Assembly (NCBI GenBank): GCA_025964675.1
Contig: JAOPYI010000158.1
Coordinates: 1 to 64,000, forward strand
Direction of reading: 5' to 3'
DNA length: 64,000 nucleotides
DNA from: Sphaerisporangium sp.
GTDB lineage: Bacteria; Actinomycetota; Actinomycetes; Streptosporangiales; Streptosporangiaceae
Part shown: positions 7,987 to 16,076 of the stretch, one piece after another
How positions within the stretch are numbered: position 1 is the first letter of the stretch
Layout: each line of letters opens with the position of its first letter
The notes under the pieces: generated by a model
Database searches by the model: none
The model's input: the letters and a program-made list of their open reading frames with translations, nothing else
What the model was told of the DNA's origin: nothing
Program-made: the position numbers and the translations under genes

Positions 7987-9321
7987 TCAGCCCGCCGCCT
8001 TCTGGCCCGCCTCGATGAACTTCTGCCACGCCTGGCCGTAGGGCACCGAACCCTGGTCCATGCCGTTGAGGACCTGCTCCACCTCACGCTTCACCTGAGC
8101 GTGCTTCTCGCCGAGGAAGGTCGGCTGGAGCGACTTGATGGACGGCCCGAAGATCTTGCCGATGGGCGCGTCGCTGAAGTACGCGTTGGTCGCGCTCTGC
8201 AGCCCGGGGTTGTCCTGGGCCGGGATTGAGCTCGGCAGGTTGCCGCCCTCCTTGAACGCCATGAGCTGGCCTTCGGGGCTGGTCAGGAAGTTGAGCAGCT
8301 CAGCGGCCTGCTTCGGGTGCTTGGACTGCTTCGGCACCGCGAGCCAGGAGCCGCCCCAGTTGCCGCCGCCCCCGGGCACCGTCGCGACATCCCACTTGCC
8401 CTTGAACCTGTCGCCGGCGGTACCGGAGACCACGCCGAGCATCCAGCCGGGGCAGCCGAGGGTAGCGAACTGCGACTTGACGAAGCCCGTGCTCCAGGGG
8501 TCGGTGAAGTTCTGGAGCTTCGCCGTCAGGCCCGCCTGGCTGATCTTGGAGGAGAAGTCGAACGCGGTCTTGACGGCCGGGTTCTTGTCGACGATGAGCT
8601 GCTGGTTCTTGTCGAAGTAGGTGACGTTGCCGTTCTTGGCCGCCTCCTGCGACAGGACCACGTTGTAGATGGTGTTGATGCTGTCGACGAACTTGGCGTC
8701 CTTTACCTTGGCCTGGAAGTCCTGGCCCGCCTTGACGAAGTCGTCCCAGCCGCCGCTCCACAGCTTCGAGACCTCGTCCCGGTCGGTGGGCAGTCCCGCC
8801 TTCTTGAACAGGTCCGTGCGGTAGCAGATGCTCATGCCGCCCACGTCGGTGCCGAGGGCGAAGAGCTTGCCCTCCGAGTTGAGACCGTTCTCCCACTTCC
8901 ACGCGGGGAAGTCGGCCTGACGGCTCTGGAGTCCGTACTGCCCGAGGTCGGTGAAGAACTGAGGCCGGGCCTTGGCGAGACCCATGCCCCCCTCGTCGAC
9001 GCCGACCACATCACCGGCGCCGGTGCCCGACTGAAGCCACTGCAGCATCTGGGGCCAGTAGACGTTCTCGAAGCTGTCGGTCAAGTTGTTGTACTTGACC
9101 TGCACGTTCGGGTGCTCGGCGTTCCACTTCTCAACGGCCGACTTGTAACCGAAGTTGGTGCCGCCGCCGAAGGTCTGCAGCGTAAGAGTGATCGTTTCGG
9201 CCGGCGCGGGAGACGAGGAACTGCCGGTGTCGCTGGACGAGCACGCGGTGGTGATACCGAGCGCGGCGGTCATCACCGATGCGACCGCGAGCATTCTGCC
9301 GCGGCGCATGTTGTTCATCAT
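7987..9321 (-). CDS. cebE: Cellobiose-binding lipoprotein (CebE-like)
   Basis: A 444-residue extracellular solute-binding protein of ABC family 1. The N-terminus has basic residues, a hydrophobic stretch and a lipobox ending TTAC, followed by a Ser/Pro-rich linker, so the mature protein is probably lipid-anchored outside the membrane. It captures cellobiose or cello-oligosaccharides for the two downstream permeases. First gene of the operon; the ATG at 9321 is preceded by GAGAGGGG. Two CebR boxes lie 132 and 262 bp upstream of the start, so induction by cellobiose is expected. Confidence 0.92.
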   Translation of the reverse strand: MMNNMRRGRMLAVASVMTAALGITTACSSSDTGSSSSPAPAETITLTLQTFGGGTNFGYKSAVEKWNAEHPNVQVKYNNLTDSFENVYWPQMLQWLQSGTGAGDVVGVDEGGMGLAKARPQFFTDLGQYGLQSRQADFPAWKWENGLNSEGKLFALGTDVGGMSICYRTDLFKKAGLPTDRDEVSKLWSGGWDDFVKAGQDFQAKVKDAKFVDSINTIYNVVLSQEAAKNGNVTYFDKNQQLIVDKNPAVKTAFDFSSKISQAGLTAKLQNFTDPWSTGFVKSQFATLGCPGWMLGVVSGTAGDRFKGKWDVATVPGGGGNWGGSWLAVPKQSKHPKQAAELLNFLTSPEGQLMAFKEGGNLPSSIPAQDNPGLQSATNAYFSDAPIGKIFGPSIKSLQPTFLGEKHAQVKREVEQVLNGMDQGSVPYGQAWQKFIEAGQKAAG

Positions 9322-9452
9322 TCCGGACCCCTCTCAGGTGGTTGCCCGATCGTTGGGAGGTGCATCCCAGGGCCGGCCCCGACAGTCGGGCCCCGCGATG
9401 TGCTGGATCCCTCAGTCGTGGTCTCGCGGGGTGTTGCTTCGCGAGCGATATT

Positions 9453-9466
9453 TGGGAGCGCTCCCA
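9453..9466. promoter_or_regulatory. CebR operator 1
   Basis: The perfect 14-bp palindrome TGGGAGCGCTCCCA is identical to the published CebR box of Streptomyces. It lies 132 bp upstream of the cebE start and is probably the operator closest to the promoter. Confidence 0.92.
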
Positions 9467-9582
9467 CGAAGAGTCGCCGATAGGCAATGCCGGCGTCAAT
9501 ATGCCGAAACCTAACTGTTACTTCAGGGGCTCTCAGGCGCTCCGAAACGGACTGTTAGCTTGATATAGGCCATTGGTACTCT

Positions 9583-9596
9583 TGGGAGCGCTCCCA
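9583..9596. promoter_or_regulatory. CebR operator 2
   Basis: A second exact TGGGAGCGCTCCCA, 130 bp (centre to centre) from the first. No gene starts on the plus strand here, so both sites appear to serve the cebE promoter; two repressor dimers could form a loop. Confidence 0.9.
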
Positions 9597-9735
9597 TTGC
9601 CACTGGGCACAGTCGGGCGCAAATCATCCATGGGACACGATCGCAGGGTCGCGCGCACCATCTGGATCGGGCGATCGGCGCGTCCCGGGGGATACCGGAG
9701 CCGGGGCCCGGGAAGTCAGGGACCGGGGAAGTCCG

Positions 9736-9776
9736 ATGCCGTACGGCCGGCGGAGTGGGTCGCGGCCGTACGGCAT
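9736..9776 (-). terminator. Hairpin after the CHAP-domain gene
   Basis: ATGCCGTACGGCC (9736-9748) and its exact complement (9764-9776) form a 13-bp stem with a 15-nt loop, about 50 bp downstream of the CHAP gene stop. No T-run follows. It is the only notable structure in 9597-9824, which otherwise shows no gene. Confidence 0.6.
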
Positions 9777-9824
9777 GGGGGACGAGGCGTCCTGCGGGGA
9801 GATGGTGGCGCCTCGGGGAGGATG

Positions 9825-10508
9825 TCAGTGGGTGGCGTAGCTGGGGTAGCCGTACCCCACGACCTGAGAGACCGGACGGGTGCGGATCCCGACCTCGTTG
9901 GCCGTGTTACCCTCGATGGTCTTGATCGTGCCGTCGCCGTTGTCCTTGATGACGAAGCCGACGTGCTCGATGTCGTCGAAGCTCTTGCCGCCGTTCCAGC
10001 CGAAGAACACGACCGCACCGGGCCTCGGCGTGGTTCCCCAGCGGTCGTGCGACTGGAACCACTTGGCGTGTTCGACGGTGTAGGCGTCGGAGCCGACCGT
10101 GTCCTGCAGGCCGGCCTTGGCGCCGACCCAGGAGACGAACATGTCACACCAGTTGGCGTTCGCGAACCCGGCGACCGTGCCGCCGTCCCTTGCCACGGTC
10201 TCCTTGGCTCGGGGAGAGCTCATGTACCACTCTTGGAACTTGGTGCCGCCGGAGCTGTCCTCCGAGATGCCTAGCTGGCTCTGCGCGAGCTTCAGAAGCT
10301 GATGGGCGGAGACCTGCTTCACACCGGTCGGGGTCTTGGCACTCTGCGACGCCTCGGTGCTCGTGAGCTTGACGGTCGCGTCGTTGGAGGAGGCGTTGGC
10401 GGCGAGGGTCGTGCCGGTCACCATCTGAGCGACGATCAGGCCGCTGGCCGCGAAGGCTTTCAGATGATTCTTCGGGGCATCCAGAAGCCTATGTATGAAC
10501 ATTGACAA
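9825..10508 (-). CDS. Secreted CHAP-domain peptidoglycan hydrolase
   Basis: A 227-residue protein with an N-terminal hydrophobic export segment (about residues 17-38), a Ser/Thr-rich linker and a C-terminal CHAP amidase/endopeptidase domain. The catalytic Cys is in NWCDMFVSWVGAKAGL and the His is in IEHVGFVI, with Asn in EGNTANEVG. It would cut peptidoglycan outside the cell. The TTG at 10508 sits 7 nt after AAGGAG; an ATG two codons later is also possible. A c-di-AMP riboswitch occupies the 5' leader, as often seen for cell-wall hydrolases of actinomycetes. Confidence 0.85.
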   Translation of the reverse strand: MSMFIHRLLDAPKNHLKAFAASGLIVAQMVTGTTLAANASSNDATVKLTSTEASQSAKTPTGVKQVSAHQLLKLAQSQLGISEDSSGGTKFQEWYMSSPRAKETVARDGGTVAGFANANWCDMFVSWVGAKAGLQDTVGSDAYTVEHAKWFQSHDRWGTTPRPGAVVFFGWNGGKSFDDIEHVGFVIKDNGDGTIKTIEGNTANEVGIRTRPVSQVVGYGYPSYATH

Positions 10509-10528
10509 GGGGAAACTCCTTCTTCCAA

Positions 10529-10655
10529 GCCGCCTACCGAGTTAGCTGACGGGTTCGGGCGTGGAAGTTCGCCCTACGGGCGCGTCCGTGAGAGTGGCGC
10601 CCCGATTCACCCCAGGGAAAACGGGTCCCCGGTTCCGCGTGAAGCGGACTCGGCG
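10529..10655 (-). promoter_or_regulatory. c-di-AMP riboswitch (ydaO-yuaA type)
   Basis: The minus-strand leader of the CHAP gene carries, in order, the conserved ydaO blocks: AACCGGGGACCC, GGGGTGAATC, GTAGGGCGAA, and GAACCCGTCAGCTAAC followed by GTAGGCGG. The element ends about 20 nt before the start codon. In Streptomyces such elements precede rpf and other wall-lytic genes and shut expression off when c-di-AMP is high. Boundaries are estimated from the motifs. Confidence 0.9.
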
Positions 10656-11384
10656 GTAGCGCGCATCGGAGGGAGAGGAGTCTCCGCAGAGGGCCGACCC
10701 GCACTGTGCAATCTCCAGGGCACGAGCGAATGGCCCAGGTAGGCACTTCCCGTGCTAGGAGTCCACCCAGAGTAATACATCGGACAAACGGATGCAAACA
10801 TGACAAATCTCCGGGCCGCAACGCGGCCTGGGACGGCAAACCGTCCTTGACGCGGCCCGTGCGGATGCCGTCACAGGCGCCTCGCACGGAGGTTCACCTG
10901 GGCGGATCCGGGTAAGGGAGGTCGCTCCGGGCCGTGGACGCGGGCTCGGCGGAACGGCGGCGGCGGCCGGGGCGGGCCGGGCGAAAGTGATAGTCGAGGC
11001 AGTCGGCACCCTGGATGTCAAGCGGGGCTGGCGTGACTCTTGTGTGGCGTGTGACGGGGACTCGACCTCACGCGGTCGTGGTGCTCGCACTGTCGCTGAC
11101 CGGGCCGCTCGCGGCGCCGTCGACACCGCGAGCATGGTGACGCCGGCCGGCATGCACCTGATCGTCGCCGCAGTGCTCATCCCCGGCCTGGGGGGTTCGG
11201 CACATGGCCGATGACCATGCCACCACCTGGCCACCTGCCCCCGGCACCGCACCCTCGAGCACCCTGACCACGGCCTCCGAGAGTCCCGGCGATCTAGGAC
11301 GAGAAGGCTATGTGGTGCGTCGTTGTCCCCTGTTCATCGTTTGTTACCCTCCGCTTAGGTTCACGCGGCTACGTTTCTTGTGTC
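10656..11384. other. Intergenic stretch with no confident gene
   Basis: The first part is the distal leader and promoter region of the CHAP gene. Between about 11047 and 11214 there are two overlapping plus-strand stretches that look like a signal-peptide-type segment (AVVVLALSLTGPLAAPS) and a hydrophobic segment (MHLIVAAVLIPGLGG) in different frames. They could be a degraded small secreted protein, but neither has a ribosome site or a recognisable domain. No tRNA or repeat was seen. Confidence 0.4.
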
Positions 11385-12416
11385 GTGAAAGTGTCAATAC
11401 CCGGCGTGGAGAGGAACGGTCGAAGCCGCGTGCGGGAGCAGGGGTCGGCCGTCGCCTGGGTTGAGTCACCTCTCCAGCTGCTCAGCGCGGTCGAAGCGCG
11501 GTACGCCGGGGTGGCCGGCCCCGTCACGCGTGTGGTGACCCGTGCCAAGCTGCCGGCGCTGCGAGTGACGCGCACCGAGCTGGCCGGTCTCGACCTGCCC
11601 GAGGGGCTCCGCATCGAGACCGCGGACGAGGGGATGCCCCGTCCCGGACGCCATGACACGTGGGTCCTCGGAGACGCCTTCTCCGGCAGCATGCAGCTCA
11701 CCTCGCTCACCACCGCCCCGGCGCGGATGGTCGTGGTGGACGACGGCCTGGCCACGATCCGCCTGCTGGAGTTGCTCACCGCGAGGCTCGGCACGCCGCT
11801 GCTGCGCGCCCGCGCGACGGCGGGGCCGTCGCGCCGGGCCCTCGGGGTCGCCGCCGGGCTCCGCCTGCGGGCCGCCGCCCGGATCGGCCGGCTGACGGTG
11901 TTCACCGCGCTTCCCGTGCCCGCCGAGCTCGCGAAGGCCGTACGGGCGATCGGAGCCGATCTGGTGACCCACGACTTCCCCTGGCTGCGGTCGCAGCCGG
12001 CCGCCAGGCATCCCCGTCCCGCGGAGAGCACCGTCGTCCTCGGCACATCGCTCGTCCGCAACGGGCTGATCCACCGTGACCGCTACCTCTCCTGGCTCTT
12101 CGCGCTCGAGGGTCCGCTGGCCTACTACCCGCACCGGCGGGAGGACCCCCGCGACCTCGCTGCGGTCCGTGACCACCCCGGCGTCACCGTGTACGATGCC
12201 GGGGTGCCCGTGGAGATGACCTTGCGGGACCTGCGCCCGGGGCAGCGCGTGCTGAGCCTGCCGTCCACGGCCGTGACCTCGCTGCGCGTCCTGCTGTCCG
12301 CGCGGGGGGTCCCCGTCGAGACCGTCGATGTCCCCGACGACTGGTGGACGCCCTCGGCCAGCGTCTCGCTACGATCACACCTCCAGATGTTCGCGCACGA
12401 AAGGGCTTCTCCTTGA
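11385..12416 (+). CDS. Polysialyltransferase-like protein of the nonulosonate locus
   Basis: About 343 residues. The segment AWVESPLQLLSAVEA near the N-terminus and the late LSLPSTAVTSLRVLL resemble the nucleotide-sugar and acceptor regions of bacterial polysialyltransferase-like glycosyltransferases, but I cannot name a precise family. No signal peptide or membrane helix. Its stop overlaps the next gene (TTGA), so the two are coupled. The start is uncertain: GTG at 11385 or 11391 (possibly leaderless), or GTG at 11430 just before the conserved part. It probably acts in the cytoplasm on a Kdn- or sialate-containing wall polymer. Confidence 0.7.
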   Translation: MKVSIPGVERNGRSRVREQGSAVAWVESPLQLLSAVEARYAGVAGPVTRVVTRAKLPALRVTRTELAGLDLPEGLRIETADEGMPRPGRHDTWVLGDAFSGSMQLTSLTTAPARMVVVDDGLATIRLLELLTARLGTPLLRARATAGPSRRALGVAAGLRLRAAARIGRLTVFTALPVPAELAKAVRAIGADLVTHDFPWLRSQPAARHPRPAESTVVLGTSLVRNGLIHRDRYLSWLFALEGPLAYYPHRREDPRDLAAVRDHPGVTVYDAGVPVEMTLRDLRPGQRVLSLPSTAVTSLRVLLSARGVPVETVDVPDDWWTPSASVSLRSHLQMFAHERASP

Positions 12417-13786
12417 GCCGGGTTCTCGCTGTGGCCGATTCGGACTCGTACCTGAAGTGGGCGGCGGGCCTGCTCGACCAGCTGCCGGCCGACTGGACGT
12501 CGACGCTCGCCGTGGTGCGCACGCCGATCGTCCCGTCCCCGGGCCAGATCGAGGCCGCCGTCAGCGGGACCCGGTCCGGCGCCCCCGATCCGCCCTCCGT
12601 GGTGACGGCGCGGGCGCTGCGCCGGCTCGCCGAGCGGACCAGGCCGGACGTCATCCTTGTCGCCTGCACCGGGCCCGTCGTGGACGTGCTGGTGAGCGAG
12701 GTGCTCGGCGGGCTCAGCCCTCGCCCGGTCTTCGTGTCGGGCCTTCCCGGCATCTCGATCCCCGCGACGGAGAAGGCCTGGATGTACCGGGGCGGCTGCG
12801 ATCTCTTCGTCGTGCACAGCGGCAGGGAGGTCGAGGAGTTCGGCCGCATCGGCAAGGAGCTGGGCGCCGCGGGCTCGATGGCGCTGGCCCGCCTGCCCTA
12901 CCTCGACCACGGGCAGCCACGCCCGGACGCCGGCGACCGGCTGGTCTTCCCATCCTCGGCGGGCCGGATCGTCGTAACGACGGCGACCAGTGAGGTGGTC
13001 GTCACCACCTCGTCGGACGAAGTCGTCTCCACGGCCTCGACGAGAGAGACCTTTTCCACGACGACCGTCGGCCAGGTGGCGGCCAAGGCCGGAGCCGACC
13101 GGGTGGTGTTCGCCACGCAGGCGAAGGTGCCGAAGCTGCGGGAGGAGCGGGAGAGCATCCTGCTGGCCCTGGCGCGGCTCGCCGACAGCCGTCCCGATCT
13201 GGACGTCGTGGTCAAGCTGCGGGCCCTGGTGGACGAGCGCCAGACCCACAACGAGCGCTACCACTACGAGCGGCTCTGGGCCTCGCTGGCCGAGTCGGGC
13301 GCGGTGCGCGCCGGCGCGGTGAAGTTCGCCGCGGGCGCCATGCACGAGCACCTAGCCAAGGCGGCGGCGTTCGTGACGGTCAGCTCCACGGCGGCCCTGG
13401 AGGCGATAGCGGGGAATGTCCCGCTGCTCGTGCTCTCCGACTTCGGGGTCAGCGCGGAGATGATCAACCTCGTCTTCGAGGACAGCGGCTGCCTCGGCAC
13501 CCTGGAGGACGTGGCGCGCGGCGACTTCCGGCAACCCGCCGCGTCGTGGTGTGAGTCCAACTACTTCCACGACCCGGCCACGAGCGATTGGGTCGCCAGG
13601 CTGTCGGTGCTGGTGGAGGAGGCGCGTGCCGGCAGGCTCGCCCCCGTGCGACCCCTGCTCGACGGCCCCGGCCACGCCGCCGCCCGCCGCCGCGCCCGCC
13701 TGCGCGTCGAGGTCCCGCCGAACGTGCTTCGCGTGGGCTACCGCGCCAGCCGCCGCATGCGCCGCTACCTCAGGGCGCTTGGCTAG
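12413..13786 (+). CDS. DUF6716-like glycosyltransferase with a Val/Thr/Ser-rich insertion
   Basis: A 457-residue putative GT-B glycosyltransferase. The TTG start overlaps the previous stop (TTGA) and is preceded by AAAGGG. The N-terminal half (VLAVADSDSYLKWAAGLLDQL) and the C-terminal half (FVTVSSTAALEAIAGNVPLLVL, the usual donor-site Ser/Glu helix) look like two Rossmann domains. Between them, about residues 184-222, lies a low-complexity run of short V, T, S and E repeats (IVVTTATSEVVVTTSSDEVV and on), unlike the rest of the protein. Neighbours place it in a nonulosonate wall-polymer locus. The family name is by memory of similar proteins; the activity is not known. Confidence 0.75.
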   Translation: MSRVLAVADSDSYLKWAAGLLDQLPADWTSTLAVVRTPIVPSPGQIEAAVSGTRSGAPDPPSVVTARALRRLAERTRPDVILVACTGPVVDVLVSEVLGGLSPRPVFVSGLPGISIPATEKAWMYRGGCDLFVVHSGREVEEFGRIGKELGAAGSMALARLPYLDHGQPRPDAGDRLVFPSSAGRIVVTTATSEVVVTTSSDEVVSTASTRETFSTTTVGQVAAKAGADRVVFATQAKVPKLREERESILLALARLADSRPDLDVVVKLRALVDERQTHNERYHYERLWASLAESGAVRAGAVKFAAGAMHEHLAKAAAFVTVSSTAALEAIAGNVPLLVLSDFGVSAEMINLVFEDSGCLGTLEDVARGDFRQPAASWCESNYFHDPATSDWVARLSVLVEEARAGRLAPVRPLLDGPGHAAARRRARLRVEVPPNVLRVGYRASRRMRRYLRALG

Positions 13787-13801
13787 CGGGCCGGGTGGCC
13801 T

Positions 13802-15073
13802 TCAGCGGGTGAGGACGCGGCGGAGGCGTCCGAGGGCTCCTGCCGTCTTGCTGGCGGGCGAGGCGGAGATCAGGCCGACGGAGGCCAGGCGGCGGTTCTT
13901 GAAGTAGCGGGCCTGGGCGCCGTGGGTCTCGATGTAGCCGGCGGCCACCTCGCGCAGCGCTGGGTACGCCTCACTCTGCATGCAGAAACCCACCGCCTCG
14001 ACCAGCGCGGGAAGGTCGACCTCCGGCGGCTCGGTGATCGACCCGTCCGGAGCCAGACGGGGCACCGTGGCGTCGACGATCGTCACCGGGATCCGGTTGC
14101 TGTTCTCGTACGGCACCAGCCGTTCGAGCACCGTTTCGCAGCCCATCGTGGCGATCGGTATGCCGAAGAGCCGGTGGGCGGTCATGAGGGCGGTGGAGAA
14201 GCAGCCGACCACCAGCTCGGGTCGCAGCGCCTGGAAGCAGACCTCCGCGGGAACGGTCTCGCCGGCCACGCTCAGCTCCACGCCGAGCTCCGCCGCGACC
14301 TTCCGCAGCTCCTGGGCGTGGCGGCGTCCGGCCGCCGGGTGCGGCTTGAACAGCACGCTGCGATGCCCGCGCGCGGCGAGGGCGCGCAGCATGCCCGAGT
14401 GCAGCTCCGCCTCCTCCTCGGGCGTGACGATGTCCAGGGCCGAGAGGTACTGGCCGAGGATGACCGCCTCGCCCGCCAGGCCCTCGGGCACGGGCATGTC
14501 GTCGAGCACGCTCCGGAACTTCGCGTCCGGCAGCGGGTCGGGGGTGACGCCGACCTCCCTGAGCAGGAGGGGGGTGAGGTCGGGCACCAGGTCGAGGTGC
14601 AGGAGCCGGGTGATCCTGCCGGAGATCTCCAGAGGCAGCGGGTCGCGGGTCGGCCCGTAGCTCATCAGCCCGTCGGAGTACACCGTGATCGGGCAGTCGC
14701 GGATCAGGCCCGCCACCGTCCTCGCCGGGGGCACCGCGATGGACTCGAGGATCAGCTCGGCCGGACCGTCACCCAGGGACAGGTGCGACAGCAGCAGGCG
14801 CCCCAGCATCGGCACCTCGATGATGCGCGCCTTCCAGTCGGAGGGGTGCAGGGGGTCCACGATGTCGTTCCACGACCAGACCTCGTCGAAGCGTGTCCGC
14901 AGTGCCGCGAAGCCCGGCGCCTCGTCGAGGGAGGGGGTGATCTCGGGGATCGCGGCGTTGTTCGACACCAGCAGGATCCTGCGCCCGCTGTGGGGGCCGA
15001 ACCTCCCGGCGTCCATCGCCGCGGCCAGCGTCATCGCCCCGAAGAACGTCGAGCTGTAGAAGACCTGGGTCAT
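13802..15073 (-). CDS. Alpha-2,8-polysialyltransferase family protein
   Basis: 423 residues matching the A-2_8-polyST family: N-terminal FYSSTFFGAMTLAAAMD, the acceptor-side YSDGLMSYGP, and the CMP-binding KPHP (SVLFKPHPAAGRRHA) and late Ser/Thr motif (GCFSTALMTAHRLFG). Such enzymes transfer sialic acid or Kdn from CMP-nonulosonate. Its ATG overlaps the stop of the upstream GT2 gene (ATGA). In actinomycetes, enzymes like this accompany NeuA/NeuB homologues in loci for Kdn-containing teichulosonic acids; that role is inferred. It converges on the DUF6716-like gene with a 15-bp gap and no terminator. Confidence 0.88.
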   Translation of the reverse strand: MTQVFYSSTFFGAMTLAAAMDAGRFGPHSGRRILLVSNNAAIPEITPSLDEAPGFAALRTRFDEVWSWNDIVDPLHPSDWKARIIEVPMLGRLLLSHLSLGDGPAELILESIAVPPARTVAGLIRDCPITVYSDGLMSYGPTRDPLPLEISGRITRLLHLDLVPDLTPLLLREVGVTPDPLPDAKFRSVLDDMPVPEGLAGEAVILGQYLSALDIVTPEEEAELHSGMLRALAARGHRSVLFKPHPAAGRRHAQELRKVAAELGVELSVAGETVPAEVCFQALRPELVVGCFSTALMTAHRLFGIPIATMGCETVLERLVPYENSNRIPVTIVDATVPRLAPDGSITEPPEVDLPALVEAVGFCMQSEAYPALREVAAGYIETHGAQARYFKNRRLASVGLISASPASKTAGALGRLRRVLTR

Positions 15074-16032
15074 GGGAAGCGCTCCTCGGGCTCTCCGGGG
15101 TGCCGGGGGAGCAGCGGGCGCAGCAGCGCGGCGCGCTCCGGTTCGAGCCCCGCCTGCGTCACAAGGCCCGCCGGCAGGCCGGCGAGGACGTCTTGCGCCC
15201 GGGCGACGAAGCGCGCCCGGAGTGCGGGGGAGAAGCGGTCGCCCAGCTCCAGATGGTGCGCGAGCAGCGCGCAGAAGGTGCGCACGGCCTTGGGCAACAG
15301 ATCGTGCTCGTCCTCGATCTGCTTGAACACCAGCTCGAAGGCGTCGAAGAAGTGGAGCTGCCGCTCGTCGCCGATCTGGGTCAGCGACGAGGGCACCATG
15401 CGCCGGTAGAAGATCCCCGCGAGCGAGACCACGGCGAACGAGCGCGCCTCCCGGTGTAGCCGCCAGATCCAGGGACGGTCCTCGGCGGTATGGAGGTGCC
15501 CGGGGAAGGCGAGCAGGTCGCCCAGCTCACGCCGGTAGATCCCCGCCCAGGCGTACGGGTAGTCCACCATCGTCTTGGCGCCGGCCGGCAGGATGCGGTC
15601 CCTGGGCTTGAGCACCACGCCTCGCCGGGCCTCCGGCGCCCGGTGGATGACCCGCTTGCGCCCTTCCACCTGGATGTGGTCGACGCGGATGAAATCGCAG
15701 CGGAGCGCTTCGATCGCGGCCACGAGATCGGCGAGGTACCCCCGCCCGAGCCAGTCGTCACCGTCCATGAAGGTGACGTACCGGCCGGAGGCGAGGGAAA
15801 GCCCGAGGTTGCGGGCGTCCGCCAGCCCCGCCGCCGACGCGTTGCGCAGCACGGTGAGACCCGGCAGCTCATCGCGGAAGTCGTCGATGATCTGCGGGGT
15901 CATGTCCACCGAGCCGTCGTCGATGACGATGAACTCGAAGTCCGGCCTCGCGTTGCGCTTCAGCGAGGTGAGCGCGTCGGCGATGTACGGCTCGCCGTCT
16001 CGTACCGGGACCACGACGGACAGCGTGATCAC
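15070..16032 (-). CDS. Family 2 glycosyltransferase
   Basis: A 320-residue GT-A enzyme. The N-terminal domain has LSVVVPVRDGEPYIADAL, FIVIDDGSVDMTPQI and the metal-binding MDGDDWLGRGYL (DxD). The C-terminal third is helical with AEDRPWIWRLHREA. Such enzymes add hexoses or glycerol-phosphate-type units during capsule or wall-glycan assembly; the acceptor cannot be read. The GTG start at 16032 follows a weak GGGG. It sits between the trifunctional CMP-nonulosonate enzyme (45 bp upstream) and the polysialyltransferase (4-bp overlap), so all three form one operon. Confidence 0.9.
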   Translation of the reverse strand: MITLSVVVPVRDGEPYIADALTSLKRNARPDFEFIVIDDGSVDMTPQIIDDFRDELPGLTVLRNASAAGLADARNLGLSLASGRYVTFMDGDDWLGRGYLADLVAAIEALRCDFIRVDHIQVEGRKRVIHRAPEARRGVVLKPRDRILPAGAKTMVDYPYAWAGIYRRELGDLLAFPGHLHTAEDRPWIWRLHREARSFAVVSLAGIFYRRMVPSSLTQIGDERQLHFFDAFELVFKQIEDEHDLLPKAVRTFCALLAHHLELGDRFSPALRARFVARAQDVLAGLPAGLVTQAGLEPERAALLRPLLPRHPGEPEERFP

Positions 16033-16076
16033 CGGCGGACCCCAACGTGCGTCACTGCGTGAACTCTCCTGGGTCT

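Noticed and set aside
10755-11252. Minus-strand reading frame of about 165 codons
   Set aside because: Composition is Arg/Pro/Ser-rich as in antisense of GC-rich DNA; no ribosome site or domain; it overlaps the riboswitch-side leader.
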